Positions 19,318 through 27,777 are shown, counted from the stretch's first letter. The stretch: 64,000 bases of DNA from Tenacibaculum dicentrarchi (GCF_964036635.1 NZ_OZ038524.1:260001-324000); one strand, 5' to 3'. Made by a program: numbers and translations. The notes: generated from the sequence alone by a model not told the origin.

Positions 19318-19959
19318 TTATTTTACCCTACTAATTGTTAAACCATCACGAATTGGCAGTAAAACCGTTTCTATACGAGGGTCTTCATTTAGTTTTTTAT
19401 TGTATTCTAAAAGTATTTTTGTGTCGATGTCTTTTGGGTTTAATTCTTCGACAACCTTACCGCTCCAAAGTACATTATCAGATAAAATAACACCTCCAGT
19501 ATTCATTTTATCAATAATTAAATCAAAATAATTTAAGTAGTTCGATTTATCAGCATCAATAAAAACTAAGTCAAATTTGGTGTTTATTGTAGGGATAATA
19601 TTAATGGCATTTCCTATATATTGCTTTATTTGATGTGAATAATCTGACTTTTTAAAATATTTAATTTGAAGTTCTTCTAATTCTTCATTTTTATCAATGG
19701 TATAAAGAAGCCCGTCTTTTGGCAATCCTTCGGCTAAAGAAAGTGCAGAATAACCAGTATAAGTTCCTATTTCTAAAATGTTTTTTGGCTGTATTAATTT
19801 TGATATCATCGATAAAACTCGACCCTGAAAAGCACCGCTCAACATCCGTGGATTTAAAACTTTTTGCCAAGTTTCTTTAGTTAATTCTTGTAATATTTTA
19901 GGTTCTTGTTGTGAATGATTGACAACATAAGTATCTATTTTTTCTGGAAGAAAGTGCAT
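19318..19959 (-). CDS. Class I SAM-dependent O-methyltransferase
   Basis: 213 residues from the ATG at 19957-19959; an upstream TTG in frame overlaps the promoter. It is a COMT/CCoAMT-like fold: motif I LEIGTYTGYSALSLAEGLP (about residues 60-78) and the metal-binding/catalytic segment IDADKSNYLNYFDL with SDNVLWSGKV. These enzymes transfer methyl from S-adenosylmethionine to a hydroxyl group, often on catechols, with a divalent cation. The substrate here is unknown. It is a single gene with its own -7 box. Confidence 0.9.
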   Translation of the reverse strand: MHFLPEKIDTYVVNHSQQEPKILQELTKETWQKVLNPRMLSGAFQGRVLSMISKLIQPKNILEIGTYTGYSALSLAEGLPKDGLLYTIDKNEELEELQIKYFKKSDYSHQIKQYIGNAINIIPTINTKFDLVFIDADKSNYLNYFDLIIDKMNTGGVILSDNVLWSGKVVEELNPKDIDTKILLEYNKKLNEDPRIETVLLPIRDGLTISRVK

Positions 19960-19974
19960 GTTTTTTGTTTTAAA

Positions 19975-19982
19975 CAAAGGTA
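19975..19982 (-). promoter_or_regulatory. -7 box of O-methyltransferase gene
   Basis: TACCTTTG on the minus strand, 15 bp before the chosen ATG. No -33 consensus is visible. Confidence 0.5.
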
Positions 19983-20088
19983 TGTAAAAACATAATTTTA
20001 TTTGAAAATAAATAGAGTTTCAATATAATAAAGTTGAAAATTATATTTTTTGATGTTTGTACTTTATTTTAATAAAAGCAGTAATTTC

Positions 20089-20168
20089 TAGCCCCGATTG
20101 TAGCATTTGTTTGAGCTCTTTTTTGATTTTTTTCAAAAAAAGCGAGTGCGGAAAGCGGGAGTAGCTCC
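20089..20168 (+). repeat. Dispersed structured repeat, copy B
   Basis: 80-bp copy of the element at 10853-10942, from TAGCCCCGATTG to GTAGCTCC. The CCCG/CGGG pair is kept (20093-20096 with 20156-20159), and the central GAGCTCTTTTTT...AAAAAAAGCGAGTGC hairpin matches copies A and C. It lies upstream of panB. Confidence 0.8.
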
Positions 20169-20233
20169 AAAAAATATGAATGCTTATTTAATTGAAAATT
20201 TCCGTATTTTTACCTTTACATAAAACATACATA

Positions 20234-21052
20234 ATGTCAATAGCCAAAAAACAATATAAAAGAGTAACAACAAAATCATTAGTAGATATGAAGGCAAATG
20301 GAGAGAAAATCTCTATGCTTACTGCTTATGATTATACGATGGCAAAAATTGTAGACGGAGCAGGAATTGATGTCATTTTAGTCGGAGATTCAGCATCGAA
20401 TGTAATGGCGGGGCATGAAACCACCTTGCCCATTACACTTGACCAAATGATTTATCATGCAAGTTCGGTAATCCGTGCTATTGAGCGTTGTTTAGTTGTT
20501 GTTGATTTACCTTTTGGAACCTATCAAGGAAATTCTAAAAATGCTTTAGATTCTGCTATCAGAATAATGAAAGAATCGGGTGGACACGCCGTGAAATTAG
20601 AAGGAGGAAGTGAAATTGGCGAATCGATATCAAGAATTTTAACGGCAGGGATTCCTGTAATGGGACACTTAGGATTAACGCCACAATCTATCTATAAATT
20701 TGGAACATACACCGTTAGAGCAAAGCAAGATGAGGAAGCTGAAAAATTATTAAAAGATGCCAAACTATTACAAGAATTAGGGTGTTTTGCTTTGGTTTTA
20801 GAAAAAGTACCAGCAGCTTTAGCTCAAAAAGTTGCCGAAAGTTTAACCATACCTGTTATCGGAATTGGAGCAGGTGGCGGAGTAGACGGACAAGTTTTAG
20901 TTACTCATGATATGATTGGTATGACACATGAATTTAATCCTCGTTTTTTACGTAGATATTTAGATTTATATACAGAAATGACAGGAGCTTTTGAAAATTA
21001 TATTGCCGATGTAAAATCAAAAGACTTTCCGAACGAAAAGGAACAATATTAA
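20234..21052 (+). CDS. panB: 3-methyl-2-oxobutanoate hydroxymethyltransferase
   Basis: 272 residues from the ATG at 20234. The in-frame TTG at 20192 lies in the presumed promoter (TACCTTTA at 20211-20218), so the longer form is rejected. PanB family motifs: [25 protein letters not shown] [16 protein letters not shown] (metal-binding Asp), [19 protein letters not shown] and [15 protein letters not shown]. It adds a hydroxymethyl group from 5,10-methylene-THF to alpha-ketoisovalerate, the first step of pantothenate synthesis. Other pan genes are not in the window. A terminator follows. Confidence 0.95.
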   Translation: MSIAKKQYKRVTTKSLVDMKANGEKISMLTAYDYTMAKIVDGAGIDVILVGDSASNVMAGHETTLPITLDQMIYHASSVIRAIERCLVVVDLPFGTYQGNSKNALDSAIRIMKESGGHAVKLEGGSEIGESISRILTAGIPVMGHLGLTPQSIYKFGTYTVRAKQDEEAEKLLKDAKLLQELGCFALVLEKVPAALAQKVAESLTIPVIGIGAGGGVDGQVLVTHDMIGMTHEFNPRFLRRYLDLYTEMTGAFENYIADVKSKDFPNEKEQY

Positions 21053-21058
21053 TTACAT

Positions 21059-21085
21059 AAGCCTTCTTTTTAGAAGGCTTTTTTT
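21059..21085 (+). terminator. Terminator after panB
   Basis: AAGCCTTC, loop TTTTTA, GAAGGCTT and a T run, 7 bp past the stop. Confidence 0.9.
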
Positions 21086-21097
21086 ATTTAAAATAGC

Positions 21098-22036
21098 ATG
21101 AAAATACTTCACTTAGATTCAAATCACGAATTACTTTTAAATCAATTAAACGATGTAGGTTTTGTTAATGAACAAGATTATACAGCATCAAAAGAAGTAA
21201 TAGAAGCTAAAATTAATCAATATGATGGAATTATTATCCGAAGTAGATTTACTATTGATAAACAGTTTTTAGACAAAGCAACGAATTTAAAATTTATCGG
21301 AAGAGTAGGAGCAGGACTTGAAAATATAGCTTGTGAATATGCGAATCAAAAAGGAATTCATTTAATTTCAGCTCCTGAAGGAAATAGAAATGCGGTTGGT
21401 GAACACGCTTTAGGAATGATATTATCACTTTTTAATAAATTTAGAAAAGCAGATAATGAAGTTAGAAACGGTAAATGGTTACGAGAAGATAACAGAGGAA
21501 TTGAACTAGATGGAAGAACCATTGGTTTAATTGGTTACGGTAATATGGGAAAATCATTTGCAAAAAAATTAAGAGGTTTTGATGTAAAAGTACTTTGTTA
21601 CGATATCAAACCAAATGTTGGCGATGAAAATTGTACCCAAGTTTCTTTAGAGGAATTACAACAAAAAGCAGATGTTTTAAGTTTACACACACCTCAAACT
21701 GCATTAACTACAAATATGATTGATGCCAATTTTATCAATGCTTTTTCTAAACCATTTTGGTTGATAAACACGGCAAGAGGAAAATCAGTAGTTACTTCCG
21801 ATTTAGTGGATGCCTTAAAATCATCAAAAGTTTTAGGAGCAGGTCTAGATGTGTTAGAATATGAAAAAAAATCTTTTGAAAACTTATTTGTAAATCAAGA
21901 TATGCCCGAAGCTTTTCAATATTTAATAAAGGCTGATAATGTTTTATTATCTCCTCATGTTGCAGGTTGGACGGTTGAAAGTAAACAAAAATTAGCGCAA
22001 ACAATTGTTGATAAAATAAAGACTATTTTTTGTTAG
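21098..22036 (+). CDS. D-2-hydroxyacid dehydrogenase (phosphoglycerate dehydrogenase-like)
   Basis: 312 residues. The NAD-binding domain has GLIGYGNMGKSFAKKL (about 143-158), and the catalytic triad is visible as Arg in NTARGKSVV, Glu in LDVLEYEK and His in SPHVAGWT. The length and SerA-like substrate domain lack the C-terminal ACT regulatory domain of long SerA proteins. It may be a 3-phosphoglycerate dehydrogenase for serine synthesis or a relative acting on another 2-oxoacid; the sequence alone does not decide. It starts 12 bp after the panB terminator. Confidence 0.88.
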   Translation: MKILHLDSNHELLLNQLNDVGFVNEQDYTASKEVIEAKINQYDGIIIRSRFTIDKQFLDKATNLKFIGRVGAGLENIACEYANQKGIHLISAPEGNRNAVGEHALGMILSLFNKFRKADNEVRNGKWLREDNRGIELDGRTIGLIGYGNMGKSFAKKLRGFDVKVLCYDIKPNVGDENCTQVSLEELQQKADVLSLHTPQTALTTNMIDANFINAFSKPFWLINTARGKSVVTSDLVDALKSSKVLGAGLDVLEYEKKSFENLFVNQDMPEAFQYLIKADNVLLSPHVAGWTVESKQKLAQTIVDKIKTIFC

Positions 22037-22126
22037 ATTTTATTAATAATTATTAAAATTAAATCTTTTTTAATATATTTATAAGAGATTAATTTTTGAG
22101 AGATAAACACGCTAAATAAAAATAAA

Positions 22127-22459
22127 ATGGAAGAAAATAACAATATTTCGAAAGAAAATCTAAAAGAAAAAGCATCAGAATTTGCTGGAAAAGCAAGTGA
22201 ACACGTTGCTGATGCAATGGAAGATGTGAAAGCAAAAGTAGGTGAAGTTTTGTCAGATGAAACAGTTCAAGATATCAAAAATAAAGCCACTGAATTTGCT
22301 GATGAAGCCAAAGAAACTTTAGAAGAAGTATCTGAAAAAGCGTCAGAATTAGCAAGTAAAGCAAGTGAAGAGCTTGCCGATTTTGCAGAAGATGCTCAAG
22401 AAGAATTTAAAGAAGCAACAGAAAAAGCTAAGAAAATTATCAAAGATTTATTAGATTAG
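22127..22459 (+). CDS. YtxH/apolipoprotein-like amphipathic helical protein
   Basis: 110 residues, almost entirely Ala/Glu/Lys/Asp, with repeated 11-residue-like segments (KASEFAGKASEHVADAMEDV, KATEFADEAKETLEEVSEKA). No signal peptide or membrane helix. The pattern predicts long amphipathic alpha helices of the YtxH or LEA type, often linked to stress or desiccation. Function is unknown. It forms a single-gene unit with its own terminator. Confidence 0.75.
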   Translation: MEENNNISKENLKEKASEFAGKASEHVADAMEDVKAKVGEVLSDETVQDIKNKATEFADEAKETLEEVSEKASELASKASEELADFAEDAQEEFKEATEKAKKIIKDLLD

Positions 22460-22463
22460 TAAT

Positions 22464-22499
22464 AAAAAAAGCATCGTTTATATAAACGATGCTTTTTTA
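22464..22499. terminator. Bidirectional terminator between YtxH-like gene and bioB
   Basis: GCATCGTTTA, loop TA, TAAACGATGC, flanked by A7 and T6. It serves the plus-strand gene and probably the convergent biotin cluster. Confidence 0.93.
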
Positions 22500-22517
22500 T
22501 TTTAAAAAGTATATTTA

Positions 22518-23618
22518 TTATTGTTTACGTAATTCTAAAGCTTCTTGCTTTTTTTCTTCGTTACGTTCAATTTTATGTTCAGGTCTTGTCCATTTAGGTT
22601 TTTCGCCTAAGTTCTCAAATTTAGAATCCTTAGCTTCAACCGTTTGTGGTTGTACCTTTTTAGTAAAAGGTTTCTGAGGATTTAAACCTAACATTTTAAA
22701 CATTTTCATGTCTTCATCAACATCAGGATTTGGCGTTGTTAATAATTTATCACCAGCAAAAATAGAATTCGCACCTGCAAAGAAACACATTGCTTGTCCT
22801 TCTCTACTCATTTGCGTTCTTCCTGCAGATAAACGAACCTGAGTTTCAGGTAAAACAATACGAGTAGTGGCTACCATACGTATCATATCCCAAATTTCAA
22901 CAGGTTTTTGGTCTTCTAAAGGAGTTCCTTCAACAGCAACTAAAGCGTTAATTGGTGTAGATTCTGGTTGAGGACTTAAAGTAGATAAAGCCACTAACAT
23001 TCCAGCTCTATCTTCTGCATTTTCACCCATTCCAATAATTCCACCCGAACAAACCGTTACATTTGTTTTTCGAACATTACTAATCGTATCTAATCTATCT
23101 TGATATCCACGTGTAGAAATTACTTCTTTATAATATTCTTCCGAAGAATCTAAATTATGATTATACGCATATAAACCAGCTTCGGCTAAACGTTGTGCCT
23201 GATTTTCGGTAACCATTCCTAAAGTACAGCAAACCTCCATATCAAGTTTATTAATGGTTCTAACCATGTCTAAAACTTGGTCAAATTCAGGACCATCTTT
23301 TACATTTCTCCAAGCAGCACCCATACAAACACGAGAACTTCCGCTCGATTTTGCTCTTAAAGCCTGTGCTTTTACTTGACGTACTGACATTAAATCATTT
23401 CCATCAACATTGGTATGATAACGAGCCGCTTGCGGACAATATCCACAATCTTCCGAACAGCCACCAGTTTTTATAGATAACAATGTAGAAACCTGAACTA
23501 CATTAGGGTCATGACTTTTTCTATGAATTGTTGCAGCTTCATATAAAAGCTCCATTAAAGGTTTATTATATATTTCAAGAACTTCTTCTTTCGTCCAGTT
23601 ATGTCTTACTTCACTCAT
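22518..23618 (-). CDS. bioB: Biotin synthase
   Basis: 366 residues from the ATG at 23616-23618 (an upstream TTG is less likely). Radical-SAM cluster motif Cys54-x3-Cys58-x2-Cys61 (GGCSEDCGYCPQA), and conserved CMGAAWR, VCCTLGM, YNHNLDSS and RLSAGR segments that hold the second Fe-S cluster. It inserts sulfur into dethiobiotin. A Lys/Glu-rich tail of about 40 residues extends past the usual C-terminus. Last gene of the biotin cluster, separated from the ketoacyl synthase by a dispersed repeat (23681-23771). Confidence 0.96.
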   Translation of the reverse strand: MSEVRHNWTKEEVLEIYNKPLMELLYEAATIHRKSHDPNVVQVSTLLSIKTGGCSEDCGYCPQAARYHTNVDGNDLMSVRQVKAQALRAKSSGSSRVCMGAAWRNVKDGPEFDQVLDMVRTINKLDMEVCCTLGMVTENQAQRLAEAGLYAYNHNLDSSEEYYKEVISTRGYQDRLDTISNVRKTNVTVCSGGIIGMGENAEDRAGMLVALSTLSPQPESTPINALVAVEGTPLEDQKPVEIWDMIRMVATTRIVLPETQVRLSAGRTQMSREGQAMCFFAGANSIFAGDKLLTTPNPDVDEDMKMFKMLGLNPQKPFTKKVQPQTVEAKDSKFENLGEKPKWTRPEHKIERNEEKKQEALELRKQ

Positions 23619-23680
23619 AAAAATCAAGTTATTTGTAATGTCAAAAATAAAAAAACTAATTGTCTTTCTATTTATTTTTA

Positions 23681-23771
23681 GGAGCTATTTCCTGCTTTCA
23701 CTACTCGCTTTTTTTATTTTTTCGAAAAGAAAAATAAAAAAGAGCTCAAACAAGCCGTTCAATCAGGGCTA
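23681..23771 (-). repeat. Dispersed structured repeat, copy C
   Basis: 91-bp copy read on the minus strand, between the ketoacyl synthase gene and bioB. It starts TAGCCCTGATTG and ends ATAGCTCC. Here the left arm is CCTG (23764-23767) and the right arm CAGG (23691-23694), so the C-G pair of copies A and B is replaced by T-A. Confidence 0.8.
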
Positions 23772-23794
23772 AACTTCTTAATTAAATTTATAGT

Positions 23795-24955
23795 TTATTT
23801 TTTAATATTTTGTGCTGATATTAAAACAGAAACAGCATTTCCGCCAAAACCAACAGCATTTACTAAAATATTTTTTATTTTCTTCGGATGATTTTGTTTT
23901 TCAGCAAATGGAACTTCAATAGTTTTTTGATGTTTTAGCATCAGTATTGCAAGTTCTAAACTTAGCAATCCAGAAGAGCCAAAAGTATGTCCGACTTTCC
24001 ATTTATTGGTGGTTAAAAAAGGTTTTTTATCGCCAAAAACTGCATGAATTGCATTAATTTCAGATAAGTCACCTTTAATAGTTCCAGGTGCGTGCATTAC
24101 AATAGCATCAATATCATCCATAGAAATATCAGCTAAAGCCATTTTCATAGATTTTTGAAAACATTCAGCATTTGCAGTAACCGATGTATTATGTTTTAAA
24201 ACTTCCGTAGCAAAACCGATACCTTTAATAAGTGCAATTGCATTTTCTTTGATACCATTTTCTAAACAAAAAACAGCAGCTGCTTCACCTAAAACCATGG
24301 TATTTTTCTGTTTATCTAAATCAAAAGCTTTACAAGGATATTCATCTGTTTCTTTCGAATAAACTTTTAACGCTTGCATTTGTGCAATGGTAAAATCGGT
24401 TAAAGAAGCTTCACTTGCGCCAATCATAAATTTTTCTGACATTCCAGATTGTAACCAAGCAATTCCATTTAATAACGAATGTAAACCCGTAGAACAAGTA
24501 ATAGAATGCGAAATTTCAGGACCATTTGATTGTAAATCGTGAGCAATCCACGACGAAATATTTCCTAAAGTAGTAGTTGGAGAACTTAAAGTTGATGATT
24601 TTCCTGTTTCTAAAAACTCTTTATGATATTTTTCAAACAAAGAAGTCGCACCTCTTGACGAGCCAATATTAATTCCAAAGTTATCTTCTGATGTCCAGTT
24701 TGTTTTTTCAATTGCTTTTCTAGCAACATAAATTGTATATAAAACCGAATCATCTAAACTTTTGTATTTATTATCAGAATTTCTGATAATATCAATTGCT
24801 TGTTTATCTTCATCAGTTAAGCTTCCTGTCCAAACAGTTTCTTTTAATGTTAGAAAATGTTTTTGGTTTAGATAATTCTCCCAAATTTGATTAGCATTAC
24901 TACCTAAAGCAGAAACAGAAGCAAAAGAGGTAATAGAAATAGGTTGTTTCAACAC
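23795..24955 (-). CDS. Beta-ketoacyl synthase in the biotin cluster
   Basis: 386 residues from GTG (24955) or the adjacent TTG (24952). FabF/KAS II-like thiolase fold with the full catalytic set: Cys154 (SITCSTGLHS), His288 (VMHAPGTIKGD) and His323 with nearby Lys320 (NKWKVGHTFGSSG). The first His motif is HAPGT rather than the usual HGTGT. It lies between bioA and bioB on the same strand. Biotin needs a pimeloyl thioester, and neither bioC nor bioH is in this cluster, so a chain-building role in making the pimeloyl moiety is a reasonable inference. It is not BioZ, which is a KAS III-type enzyme. It could also belong to ordinary lipid synthesis. Confidence 0.87.
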   Translation of the reverse strand: MLKQPISITSFASVSALGSNANQIWENYLNQKHFLTLKETVWTGSLTDEDKQAIDIIRNSDNKYKSLDDSVLYTIYVARKAIEKTNWTSEDNFGINIGSSRGATSLFEKYHKEFLETGKSSTLSSPTTTLGNISSWIAHDLQSNGPEISHSITCSTGLHSLLNGIAWLQSGMSEKFMIGASEASLTDFTIAQMQALKVYSKETDEYPCKAFDLDKQKNTMVLGEAAAVFCLENGIKENAIALIKGIGFATEVLKHNTSVTANAECFQKSMKMALADISMDDIDAIVMHAPGTIKGDLSEINAIHAVFGDKKPFLTTNKWKVGHTFGSSGLLSLELAILMLKHQKTIEVPFAEKQNHPKKIKNILVNAVGFGGNAVSVLISAQNIKK

Positions 24956-25026
24956 ATTTAATTTTCTGCAAAAATAAAGGTAAAATCAAGTATTATGAAA
25001 TAAATCTATTAAATAACCCAAAGGTT

Positions 25027-26292
25027 TTAGAAAATATCTAAAACCTTTTGAATAGTTGTATATACCTTTTGTAGTTGTTTTTCTGTAATTATATAAGGTG
25101 GCTGAATGTAAATAGTGTTTCCTAACGGACGTAAAAACACGCCATCATTCATAAAATGTTTTAATAATTGGTCACGTAAAGTTCCGTAACGATTGGCATT
25201 TGTTTTTAAGTCGATAGCTAAAATAACTCCTTTCGAACGTGTTGAAGCTACTTTTGAATGTTGCTTAATTTTATCTTCAAAATCTTTGTGAGAATTTGAA
25301 ATAAACTGAATACTATCTTGAATTTCTTTGGTTTGTAATAATTCGATAGTCGCTAAAGCTGCACTACAAGCAATCGGATTTGCCGAATATGTATGACAAT
25401 GAAAAAATCCTTTAGCAATATCATTGCTTAAAAAAGTACTGTAAATTTCTTCGGTACACGAAGTAATTGCCATTGGAACTAATCCGCCAGTTAGGGCTTT
25501 ACTCAAGCAAATAATATCGGGTTTTGTGGCAATTTCATCCGAAGCAAAATTATTTCCTGTTTTTCCAAAACCAGTCATTACTTCATCGGCAATTGTTAAA
25601 ATATTATTTTCTTTACAGAATTTTAAAATTTCGTTTAAATCTGAAGCTTCATGAATTTTCATTCCCGCAGCGCCTTGCACTAAAGGTTCGTAAATGAAAC
25701 CAGCAATATCATTTTCAGAAATTATATTTTCTAGTTCTTTAATAATTTCATCATTATTTTTGCCATCAGGTACAGGAATACGTTTAATATCCATTAAAAA
25801 ATCTTCAAAAGGACCATTGTAAGCCGATAAGCCAGAAACCGACATTGCGCCAAAAGTATCACCATGAAACCCATTTTCGAAAGCGATAAAAGTAGTTCGT
25901 TTTTCTTCTTTATTAAAATAGTATTGTAACGCCATTTTAATAGCTGCTTCAACTGCTGTTGAGCCATTGTCGTTAAAGAATATTCTATTTTGATTTTCAG
26001 GCAAAATTTTAATCAGTTCTTCGGATAATTTTACGGCAGGTTCGTGGGTGAAATCGCTAAACATTATTTGATCTAATGTTTGCATTTGTTTGTAAACACG
26101 ACTTGTAATAAAATCGTTGCAATGCCCAAACATACAGGTGTACCACGATGAAATTGCATCAATATATTCATTGCCTTTTTCATCGGTTAAAATACATCCT
26201 TTTGCTTTTACAATTCCTAAACTGTCAGGGTGTGTTTGATGTTGTTTTAACGGATGCCATAAATGTTTTTTGTCTCTTTCTTGTAAATTCAT
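25027..26292 (-). CDS. bioA: Adenosylmethionine-8-amino-7-oxononanoate aminotransferase
   Basis: 421 residues. Class III PLP aminotransferase with the BioA-specific KHLWHPLKQH near the N-terminus, SSWYTCMFGHCN, NDNGSTAVEAAIKM, IADEVMTGFGKTG (PLP aspartate) and Lys265 in LSKALTGG. It converts KAPA to DAPA with S-adenosylmethionine as amino donor. Its stop codon lies inside a hairpin (about 25020-25050). Upstream, the GIY-YIG cassette separates it from bioD by nearly 480 bp. Confidence 0.96.
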   Translation of the reverse strand: MNLQERDKKHLWHPLKQHQTHPDSLGIVKAKGCILTDEKGNEYIDAISSWYTCMFGHCNDFITSRVYKQMQTLDQIMFSDFTHEPAVKLSEELIKILPENQNRIFFNDNGSTAVEAAIKMALQYYFNKEEKRTTFIAFENGFHGDTFGAMSVSGLSAYNGPFEDFLMDIKRIPVPDGKNNDEIIKELENIISENDIAGFIYEPLVQGAAGMKIHEASDLNEILKFCKENNILTIADEVMTGFGKTGNNFASDEIATKPDIICLSKALTGGLVPMAITSCTEEIYSTFLSNDIAKGFFHCHTYSANPIACSAALATIELLQTKEIQDSIQFISNSHKDFEDKIKQHSKVASTRSKGVILAIDLKTNANRYGTLRDQLLKHFMNDGVFLRPLGNTIYIQPPYIITEKQLQKVYTTIQKVLDIF

Positions 26293-26333
26293 TCGTTTAT
26301 GTTTTGGCTAAGTTTTCTTTCTTTTATAATTTC

Positions 26334-26363
26334 CGTCATGCTGAATTTATTTCAGCATCGCAT
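26334..26363 (+). repeat. Left terminal inverted repeat of GIY-YIG cassette
   Basis: Starts CGTCATGCTGAATTTATTTC and ends TCGCAT, containing the palindrome TGCTGAATTTATTTCAGCA. Confidence 0.8.
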
Positions 26364-26409
26364 CAAAATTCATCAATAATTTAATGTTTCTAAAGTTGGG
26401 TTTAATTTT

Positions 26410-26646
26410 TTAATTAAATTTCCATTCTTTACGCCAATTTTTCAATTGTTTTTCTCTTGAAATAGCTTGATTTATATCTGTAAATTTTTCAAAATAAATT
26501 AAATCACTTGTATTATATTTTTCAGTGAATTTTGAGGCTGTTTTTTCTTTATGTTCTATCATTCTTTTGGAAATATTAGACGTAATTCCGATATAAAATG
26601 TAGTTCGATATTTATTTGTCAATATGTAAATATAGCTTTCTTTCAT
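26410..26646 (-). CDS. GIY-YIG nuclease-domain protein, C-terminus apparently frameshifted
   Basis: 78 residues. Catalytic landmarks are present: the Y-I-Y-I-L first motif, YIG at 19-21, Arg in SKRMIEH and Glu in ISREKQLKNW. Stand-alone proteins of this class are usually about 85-100 residues. The frame stops right after KEWKFN, while the overlapping frame reads NLIKKLNPTLETLNY before a stop at 26373-26375, which looks like the normal family tail. One small indel therefore seems to have cut off about 13 residues, although the active site is intact. It is the only gene inside the inverted-repeat cassette and is on the same strand as the biotin genes. Confidence 0.8.
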   Translation of the reverse strand: MKESYIYILTNKYRTTFYIGITSNISKRMIEHKEKTASKFTEKYNTSDLIYFEKFTDINQAISREKQLKNWRKEWKFN

Positions 26647-26660
26647 AACAATAAAGTTTC

Positions 26661-26746
26661 CGTTATTCTGAATTTATTTCAGAATCGCATTCTGATTTGC
26701 CAGAGTTCTTAGCTTTATGCGATACTGAAATAAATTCAGCATGACG
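26661..26746. repeat. Right-end hairpin repeat of GIY-YIG cassette
   Basis: Arms 26661-26690 and 26717-26746 are inverted copies (27 of 30 matches) around a 26-bp loop. The first arm has TTCTG...CAGAA where the terminal arms have TGCTG...CAGCA, so its inner palindrome is conserved by paired changes. Confidence 0.75.
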
Positions 26747-26769
26747 ATAATCTTGTTTTTATGTAATTT

Positions 26770-27399
26770 TTAAATAAATTCAGGTTGATGAAGTTTATCT
26801 CTAAAAAGTTCGGCATATTCTTTAATCACAGTCTTATCAAAATACGGTTCTTCATCAATTCTACCAATAACAGGAACGTTTGTCATTTTTTTGATGATTT
26901 GTTCGGTAGTTTTATGTTCATCACCAGAAAAAATAATAGAAACGTCAAAACCTTTTTCTTTCAATAAATTTACGGTTAATAAGGTATGATTAATACTTCC
27001 TAAATAATGACGAGAAACCACAATTACGTTATAAGTAGGTTTTATAATATCTAAAATAGTATCGGTATTATTTAAAGGAACAAATACTCCACCAGCTCCT
27101 TCAATAACTAAATTTTTATTATCGGTTTTTGGTTCGATAATTTTAGCTAAATCAATAGTAATATTATCTATTTCGGCAGCAGCGTGCGGACTCATTGGTG
27201 TTTTTAAAGCGTATGAGTTATTGTGTATTATTGTTTTTTTATTAGAAATAAATTTCTTTATTTTATGAGAATCGGAATCCTCTAATTCACCAGCTTGTAT
27301 AGGTTTCCAATAATCAGCTTCTAAGGCTTCGGTAAATATTGCCGATGCAACTGTTTTTCCTACTTCTGTAGAAATTCCTGTAATAAAATATTTTTTCAT
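26770..27399 (-). CDS. bioD: Dethiobiotin synthetase
   Basis: 209 residues. P-loop TGISTEVGKT near the N-terminus (family form TGTDTxVGKT), YWKPIQAG and the DAPA/ATP-binding VIEGAGGVFVPLN. It closes the ureido ring of dethiobiotin from DAPA, CO2 and ATP. The ATG directly abuts the stop of the DUF2007 gene with no gap, which indicates coupled translation. The last codons (about 26772-26783) contain AAATAAATTCAG on the plus strand, the core of the cassette repeat, so the cassette may have used this as target or altered the gene end. Confidence 0.94.
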   Translation of the reverse strand: MKKYFITGISTEVGKTVASAIFTEALEADYWKPIQAGELEDSDSHKIKKFISNKKTIIHNNSYALKTPMSPHAAAEIDNITIDLAKIIEPKTDNKNLVIEGAGGVFVPLNNTDTILDIIKPTYNVIVVSRHYLGSINHTLLTVNLLKEKGFDVSIIFSGDEHKTTEQIIKKMTNVPVIGRIDEEPYFDKTVIKEYAELFRDKLHQPEFI

Positions 27400-27777
27400 T
27401 TAAAAGATTGTTTTACAATCGTTACAAATTAATTTTCTGCTTTCAAAAAAAGGAAATAACATAAAGAAAAAGTTTTTTCGTTGAGGTGGAGCAACTAACA
27501 TTCTAGAAGAATTACATTCTTTACAATATATAGAATTATCGTTTTCATCTTTTTCATAAGCTCTTATTTCATTAAAAATATGTAGCGCTTTTTCTAAATC
27601 ATTATTATGAACTAATAATTTTACACCACCTATTGCTTGACTCATTAATGGGTCAGTATCAATAGTTTTTTCATCCATTAATGAGGTTCTGATACTACTT
27701 GAATCTAATTTAGATTTTAAAAGATGAGCTTCTGTTGAATTTTCAAAAATGGTTAAAATAGTATAATTATCTTGCAT
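27400..27777 (-). CDS. DUF2007-type protein with C-terminal zinc ribbon
   Basis: 125 residues. Residues 5-70 (TILTIFENSTEAHLLKSKLD, GGVKLLVHNNDLEKALHIF) match the small ferredoxin-like DUF2007/signal-transducing domain. Residues about 84-125 have two Cys pairs (YCKEC and ICNDC), a likely zinc ribbon, around a short hydrophobic FFFMLFPFF. It lies between bioF and bioD with 6-bp and 0-bp spacing, so it is part of the same transcript. No enzymatic role in biotin synthesis is known to me; a regulatory or metal-related role is only a guess. Confidence 0.8.
   Translation of the reverse strand: MQDNYTILTIFENSTEAHLLKSKLDSSSIRTSLMDEKTIDTDPLMSQAIGGVKLLVHNNDLEKALHIFNEIRAYEKDENDNSIYCKECNSSRMLVAPPQRKNFFFMLFPFFESRKLICNDCKTIF

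Larger units (their letters stand above)
26334..26746. mobile_element. Small cassette with 30-bp terminal inverted repeats and a GIY-YIG ORF
   Basis: The ends, 26334-26363 and the reverse complement of 26717-26746, match at 29 of 30 bases. Each arm is itself a palindrome around CTGAATTTATTTCAG. A third, diverged arm at 26661-26690 forms a large hairpin with the right end (27 of 30 matches). The only ORF inside is a GIY-YIG nuclease-like gene on the minus strand. The 413-bp unit sits between bioD and bioA, which are otherwise in one tightly spaced cluster, so a recent insertion is likely. A related half repeat lies at 479-531. Mobilisation by the GIY-YIG protein is inference. Confidence 0.7.

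Noticed and set aside
26148..26384. Plus-strand frame across the bioA start and left cassette repeat
   Set aside because: Its end is read through the palindromic repeat and most of it is antisense to bioA.
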